NCBI GenBank assembly: GCA_020637635.1
Contig: JACKKB010000010.1
Span: forward strand, 1 to 64,000
DNA from: Albidovulum sp.
Lineage (GTDB): Bacteria; Pseudomonadota; Alphaproteobacteria; Rhodobacterales; Rhodobacteraceae
Direction of reading: 5' to 3'
DNA length: 64,000 nt
A program made the position numbers and the translations under genes. The notes under the pieces were generated by a model. The model saw nothing but the letters and a program-made list of their open reading frames with translations, was not told where the DNA came from and ran no database searches. Below, one piece after another: positions 60,878 to 64,000 of this stretch (positions are counted from its first letter, which is position 1; the number at the start of each line of letters is the position of its first letter).

Positions 60878-61645
60878 ATGCATACATTCATATTCGGTAT
60901 CTATCCCTACATCGCCCTCGCGGTTCTGGTGATCGGCAGCATCGCGCGCTACGACCGCGATCCCTTCACCTGGAAGACCTCCTCCAGCCAGCTCTTGCGG
61001 CGCAGGCAGTTGGTCGTCGGGTCCATCCTGTTTCACATCGGTGTCCTGACGATCTTCTTCGGTCACGTCGTGGGTCTGCTCACGCCGATTCCCCTGCTTG
61101 AGGCGCTGCACGTCGGACACCAGTTCAAGCAGATCCTCGCCATCGTCGTCGGCGGTCTCGGCGCGATTTCGGCGCTGGTGGGCGGGTTCATGCTGTTGCA
61201 CCGCAGATGGGTCGATCCGCGCATCCGCAAGACCTCCAGCACGATGGACATCGCCATTCTCGGGTTGCTTCTGTTTCAACTGGTTCTGGGAACGCTCTCG
61301 ATCTTCGTCTCGCTGCAGCACATCGACGGCAGCGAGATGATCAAGTTCATGCTTTGGGCGCAGGGCATCTTCACCCTTGATCCCAATGCGGCCAGCTACA
61401 CCGAGGGCACTTCCTGGATCTTCGAACTTCACATCTTTACCGGGCTCACCATCTTCCTGCTGTTCCCGTTCACGCGCCTTGTTCACATCGCCTCGGGTCT
61501 CTTCGCCCCGCTGCGCTACTTGTTCTCCCGGTCGGGATATCAGATCGTGCGGTCGCGCCGCCGTCGCCCGCTGGAGGAACGCCGCCGCGCCTTCGACGAG
61601 GTTCAAGCCAAACCCGGGCCCTCGGGCACCACGCCTGCGGAATGA
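60878..61645 (+). CDS. narI: Respiratory nitrate reductase gamma subunit NarI (cytochrome b)
   Basis: A 255-residue membrane subunit that takes electrons from quinol. Five helices are visible. Heme b ligands fit His53 and His63 (FHIGVLTIFFGH) and His185 and His203 (ELHIFTGL, RLVH), very close to the spacing of the E. coli protein. An ACGGAGG ribosome site precedes the ATG. It overlaps the following parvulin gene as ATGA. The basic C-terminal tail (RSRRRRPLEERRR) is cytosolic. Confidence 0.96.
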   Translation: MHTFIFGIYPYIALAVLVIGSIARYDRDPFTWKTSSSQLLRRRQLVVGSILFHIGVLTIFFGHVVGLLTPIPLLEALHVGHQFKQILAIVVGGLGAISALVGGFMLLHRRWVDPRIRKTSSTMDIAILGLLLFQLVLGTLSIFVSLQHIDGSEMIKFMLWAQGIFTLDPNAASYTEGTSWIFELHIFTGLTIFLLFPFTRLVHIASGLFAPLRYLFSRSGYQIVRSRRRRPLEERRRAFDEVQAKPGPSGTTPAE

Positions 61646-62466
61646 ACGCGATGGACGTTGCCCTGTTCCCCGATGTCGTCGTGAACGGCGAAACCATCCC
61701 CTCGGCGGCGATCGCCGCCGAGGCCCAGAACCACACCGCGCCGAAGGACAAGCCGGGCATCGCCTGGCGCAAGGCGGCGCAGGCGCTCGCGATCCGCACC
61801 CTGCTTCTTCAGGAGGCGCGGGCGCGGGGACTGACGCCCGAGCCGCTCGAACTGGCGCCCGGCCGCTTCGAGACCGAGGACGAGGCGCTGATCCGGGCCC
61901 TTCTGGACGAGGCGCTGGCGATCGCGCCCGTCACCGAAGACGCGGTGCGGGCGGAATGGGCGCGCGACCCCGGCCGCTTCCGGTCCGCGCCGCTCTGGGA
62001 CGTGTCGCACATCCTGTGCGCCTGCGACCCGCGAGACGATGAGGAGCGCGCTTCGGCCGAGGCGCGCGCCGTCGCGCTGCTGGCGCGGCTCGACGGGGAC
62101 GCCAGGGGGTTCGCCGCCGCCGCCCGCGAAAGCGATTGCGGCTCCAAGACCTCGGGCGGCCATCTCGGTCAGCTTGGCCCCGGCGACACCGTGCCGGAAT
62201 TCGAGGCGGCGCTGCGGACCCTGCCCGAGGAAGGCATGACACCCGCGCCCGTTCTGTCGCGGCATGGCTGGCACATCATCCGGCTGAACGCCACCGCCCC
62301 CGGGCAGGTGCTGCCCTATGAAACCGCCCGCGACAAGATCGCGCAGGCGTTGGAAAAGGCCGCCTGGGCCGAGGCGTCGCGGGCCTTCGTGGAAAGCCTT
62401 GCAAGCCGGTCGAGCATCGCCGGCGCCAGCCTGGAGCCGATCCGAACGACGCAAAAGGCCCCCTGA
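61642..62466 (+). CDS. Parvulin-type peptidyl-prolyl cis-trans isomerase (PpiC/NifM-like)
   Basis: A 274-residue protein. The C-terminal rotamase domain (about residues 115-235) has DVSHILCACDP, CGSKTSGGHLGQLGPGDTVPEFE and SRHGWHIIRL. The N-terminal helical region resembles NifM. There is no signal peptide, so it is likely cytosolic and may help fold Nar subunits; such genes often follow narI in this group (from memory). It overlaps narI as ATGA; an alternative ATG lies nine bases later. Confidence 0.9.
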   Translation: MNAMDVALFPDVVVNGETIPSAAIAAEAQNHTAPKDKPGIAWRKAAQALAIRTLLLQEARARGLTPEPLELAPGRFETEDEALIRALLDEALAIAPVTEDAVRAEWARDPGRFRSAPLWDVSHILCACDPRDDEERASAEARAVALLARLDGDARGFAAAARESDCGSKTSGGHLGQLGPGDTVPEFEAALRTLPEEGMTPAPVLSRHGWHIIRLNATAPGQVLPYETARDKIAQALEKAAWAEASRAFVESLASRSSIAGASLEPIRTTQKAP

Positions 62467-62747
62467 TGCCGGCGTCGGAGCCTCTTCGGCGTGGCGGCGG
62501 CGGGAGGCCGGCAAGCGCGCGCCGGCCTGCAAGCCTTCCCCCGGATCTCGCCGGCGACAAGCATCCGTGCGACGCGATGGGTGAGCTGATCCCGCTTCCC
62601 GACTGGCGCTTCGCTGCGCAAGATGCGATCAAGGGCGCCATCGGCCGGACCCGAACCGACCTGCGGGAGGCGCCGCCACGGCTGCCGCAACCGCGTGCGA
62701 TGCGGGCTGCCTGGCTTCATGGCGGGGCCGGCCTGAAAGGGCTGTGA
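62466..62747 (+). CDS. Possible small hypothetical protein after ppiC
   Basis: A 93-residue open frame whose ATG shares its A with the ppiC stop (TGATG). The first 40 residues are Pro/Arg/Gly-rich; the second part (GELIPLPDWRFAAQDAIKGAIGR) looks more protein-like. No family recognised and no ribosome site. The 330-base gap up to the carbonic anhydrase contains nothing else recognisable apart from the anhydrase ribosome site. Confidence 0.3.
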   Translation: MPASEPLRRGGGGRPASARRPASLPPDLAGDKHPCDAMGELIPLPDWRFAAQDAIKGAIGRTRTDLREAPPRLPQPRAMRAAWLHGGAGLKGL

Positions 62748-62796
62748 AAGCACATGCGAACAGGTCCCGGACTGCCGGAATGAGCGGAGACGACAC

Positions 62797-63429
62797 ATGC
62801 TGAATGATCTCTTGGCCCGCAACCTGGCCTGGTCGACACAACGCCACGCCGAGGAGCCGGAGTATTTCACCCGTCTTGCCGCCCTTCAGGCACCCGAGTT
62901 CTTCTGGATCGGCTGTTCGGACAGCCGGGTTCCGGCCAACGTGATCGCGGGGCTCGATCCGGGCGAGGTCTTCGTGCATCGCAACGTCGCCAACATCGTT
63001 CACTCCTCGGACATGAACCTGCTGTCGTCGCTGGAATTCGCCGTCGATGTTCTGCAGGTGCGCGAGATCATCGTCTGCGGCCACTATGGCTGCGGCGGGG
63101 TAAGGGCCGCGACCGATGACCTGTCCCATAGTCTGGCCGATCACTGGCTGGAGCCGATCCGGCGCCTCGCCCGCGCCTTCGCGGTCGATCTGGGGCGCGA
63201 ATCCGACATCGAGGCGCAACGCGACCGTCTGGCCGAACTGAACGTGGTCGAGGGTGTCCGGCGCGTGTGCGAGACGCCGATCTTGCAAAGGGCGTGGACG
63301 CGCGGCGCCGATGTCAGGGTGCACGGCCTGATCTATGGCCTGAAGGACGGGCGCCTGCGCGACCTCGATTGCAGCATCGGACCGGGGCATTTCCAGACCG
63401 GGCAATCCTTGCAGGAGGCCGCAAGATGA
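62797..63429 (+). CDS. can: Beta-class carbonic anhydrase
   Basis: A 210-residue zinc enzyme interconverting CO2 and bicarbonate. Zinc ligands are Cys40, His96 and Cys99; Asp42 and Arg44 of CSDSRVP form the catalytic dyad, and VCGHYGCGGV holds the second half of the site. Normal length, and no signal peptide, so cytosolic. A GGAG site stands eight bases before the ATG. Its place downstream of nar genes may link it to anaerobic growth or pH control. Confidence 0.95.
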   Translation: MLNDLLARNLAWSTQRHAEEPEYFTRLAALQAPEFFWIGCSDSRVPANVIAGLDPGEVFVHRNVANIVHSSDMNLLSSLEFAVDVLQVREIIVCGHYGCGGVRAATDDLSHSLADHWLEPIRRLARAFAVDLGRESDIEAQRDRLAELNVVEGVRRVCETPILQRAWTRGADVRVHGLIYGLKDGRLRDLDCSIGPGHFQTGQSLQEAAR

Positions 63430-63554
63430 TGATCCGCAAGGCCGTCGCATCCCTTGGCGGACGGGCGGACGACACCGCCCGCAAGGGTCGCCATCCCGTG
63501 GGTGCGCCGGACGGGTTCCGGTCTTTCCGCCGGGGCCGAGGAGACCGGAGATGA
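63426..63554 (+). CDS. Possible 42-residue protein, coupled at both ends
   Basis: A short open frame starting MMIRKAVASLGGRADDTARK and ending RRGRGDRR. Its ATG overlaps the carbonic anhydrase stop (ATGATG) and its stop overlaps the next ATG as ATGA. The geometry fits translation, but the peptide is very basic with no recognisable motif and could be a mere coupling relay. Confidence 0.3.
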   Translation: MMIRKAVASLGGRADDTARKGRHPVGAPDGFRSFRRGRGDRR

Positions 63555-64000
63555 CGCTGGCCTATACGATGGCGCCGGGGCGCGGCGACACCGATCTGGT
63601 TCTCGAGCGGCTGGCGAGCGACCTTGCGGCGCGCGGCCTGAAATGCCGCGGCACCGTCCAGATCAACACCGCGCGCGCCGATGCCGGCCCCTGCGACATG
63701 GACGTGCGGGTGTTGCCCGACGGTCCCGTCCTGCGGATCAGCCAGGATCTCGGGCCGCAGGCGCGGGGTTGCCGCCTAGACCCCGCCGCTCTTGAAACGG
63801 CGGTCGGGCTTGTCGCGGCAAGTCTCCCGTCGGGTGCGGACCTGCTGATCATCAACAAGTTCGGCAAGCACGAGGCCGAGGGGCGGGGTTTTCGCGACGT
63901 GATCGCCGGGGCCGTCGCGATGGATGTGCCGGTCCTGGTCGGGCTCAACGAGATCAACCGGGGTGCCTTCGAGCATTTCGCGGGAGGTTTGGCCGTCCGG
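63551..64000 (+). CDS. DUF2478-like protein, 3' end beyond the window
   Basis: An open frame of 150 residues with no stop before the window ends. It reads MTLAYTMAPGRGDTDLVLERL then GPCDMDVRVLPDGPVLRISQ, SLPSGADLLIINKFGKHEAEG and VPVLVGLNEIN. The LLIINKFGKxEAEGxG stretch is typical of the DUF2478 family, often found with molybdate and Mo-cofactor genes; this family link is from memory. A GAGGAG site lies eight bases upstream. A role in molybdenum supply to NarG is inference. Confidence 0.65.
   Translation, partial: MTLAYTMAPGRGDTDLVLERLASDLAARGLKCRGTVQINTARADAGPCDMDVRVLPDGPVLRISQDLGPQARGCRLDPAALETAVGLVAASLPSGADLLIINKFGKHEAEGRGFRDVIAGAVAMDVPVLVGLNEINRGAFEHFAGGLAVR

Overview
The window is high-GC DNA in which nearly every base is coding and most neighbouring genes overlap by ATGA or a few bases. 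The gene content points to an alphaproteobacterium, most likely of the Rhodobacter/Paracoccus/Roseobacter group: a fused double NarK, a cysteine-free NarR-type regulator beside narKGHJI, and FNR-box promoters. No tRNA, rRNA, CRISPR array, insertion sequence or phage gene was recognised.

Region 1 (about 0.3-28.7 kb) is an exopolysaccharide/capsule cluster. A run of about 17.6 kb on the minus strand (17939 down to 275) starts with a phosphoglycosyl transferase. It continues with a HAD protein, two duplicated GNAT-like acyltransferases, a frameshifted RTX-like protein, a secreted GH39-like hydrolase, a Wzy-Wzz fusion, two tiny membrane proteins, an ABC ATPase, four glycosyltransferases, and gmhA and hldE for heptose supply. 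The plus-strand half holds an AsnB-like amidotransferase, the ABC-2 permease that probably partners the ATPase 14 kb away, a PIG-L deacetylase, two glycosyltransferases, an unusual short-chain dehydrogenase-aminotransferase fusion and a third GNAT-like protein. An outer-membrane export (OPX) gene lies between the halves on the minus strand.

Region 2 (about 29.4-41.5 kb) looks like an envelope-stress island. A PepSY protein, response regulator and sensor kinase face an mprF gene and a DedA-PAP2-LssY fusion. A six-gene operon follows: a periplasmic protein, two DUF347 membrane paralogues, an ABC ATPase and permease, and an exported protein. A similar inverted repeat lies upstream of both plus-strand units, which suggests one regulon.

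Region 3 (about 41.9-51.1 kb) resembles the nopaline/octopine catabolic regions of Ti plasmids: a divergent LysR regulator, a two-FAD-subunit oxidase with a small 2Fe-2S subunit, a basic amino-acid/opine ABC importer, a RidA protein, arginase and ornithine cyclodeaminase. Together they would import an arginine conjugate, release arginine oxidatively and convert it to proline. Its hisJ-hisQ-hisM stretch carries about eight small indels within 1.5 kb, which looks more like sequence error than old decay.

Region 4 (about 51.1-64 kb) is the respiratory nitrate reductase locus: narR, a fused narK1-narK2, narGHJI, a parvulin-type isomerase, a beta-carbonic anhydrase and a DUF2478-like gene cut by the window end. 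Three FNR-like boxes lie between narR and narK.
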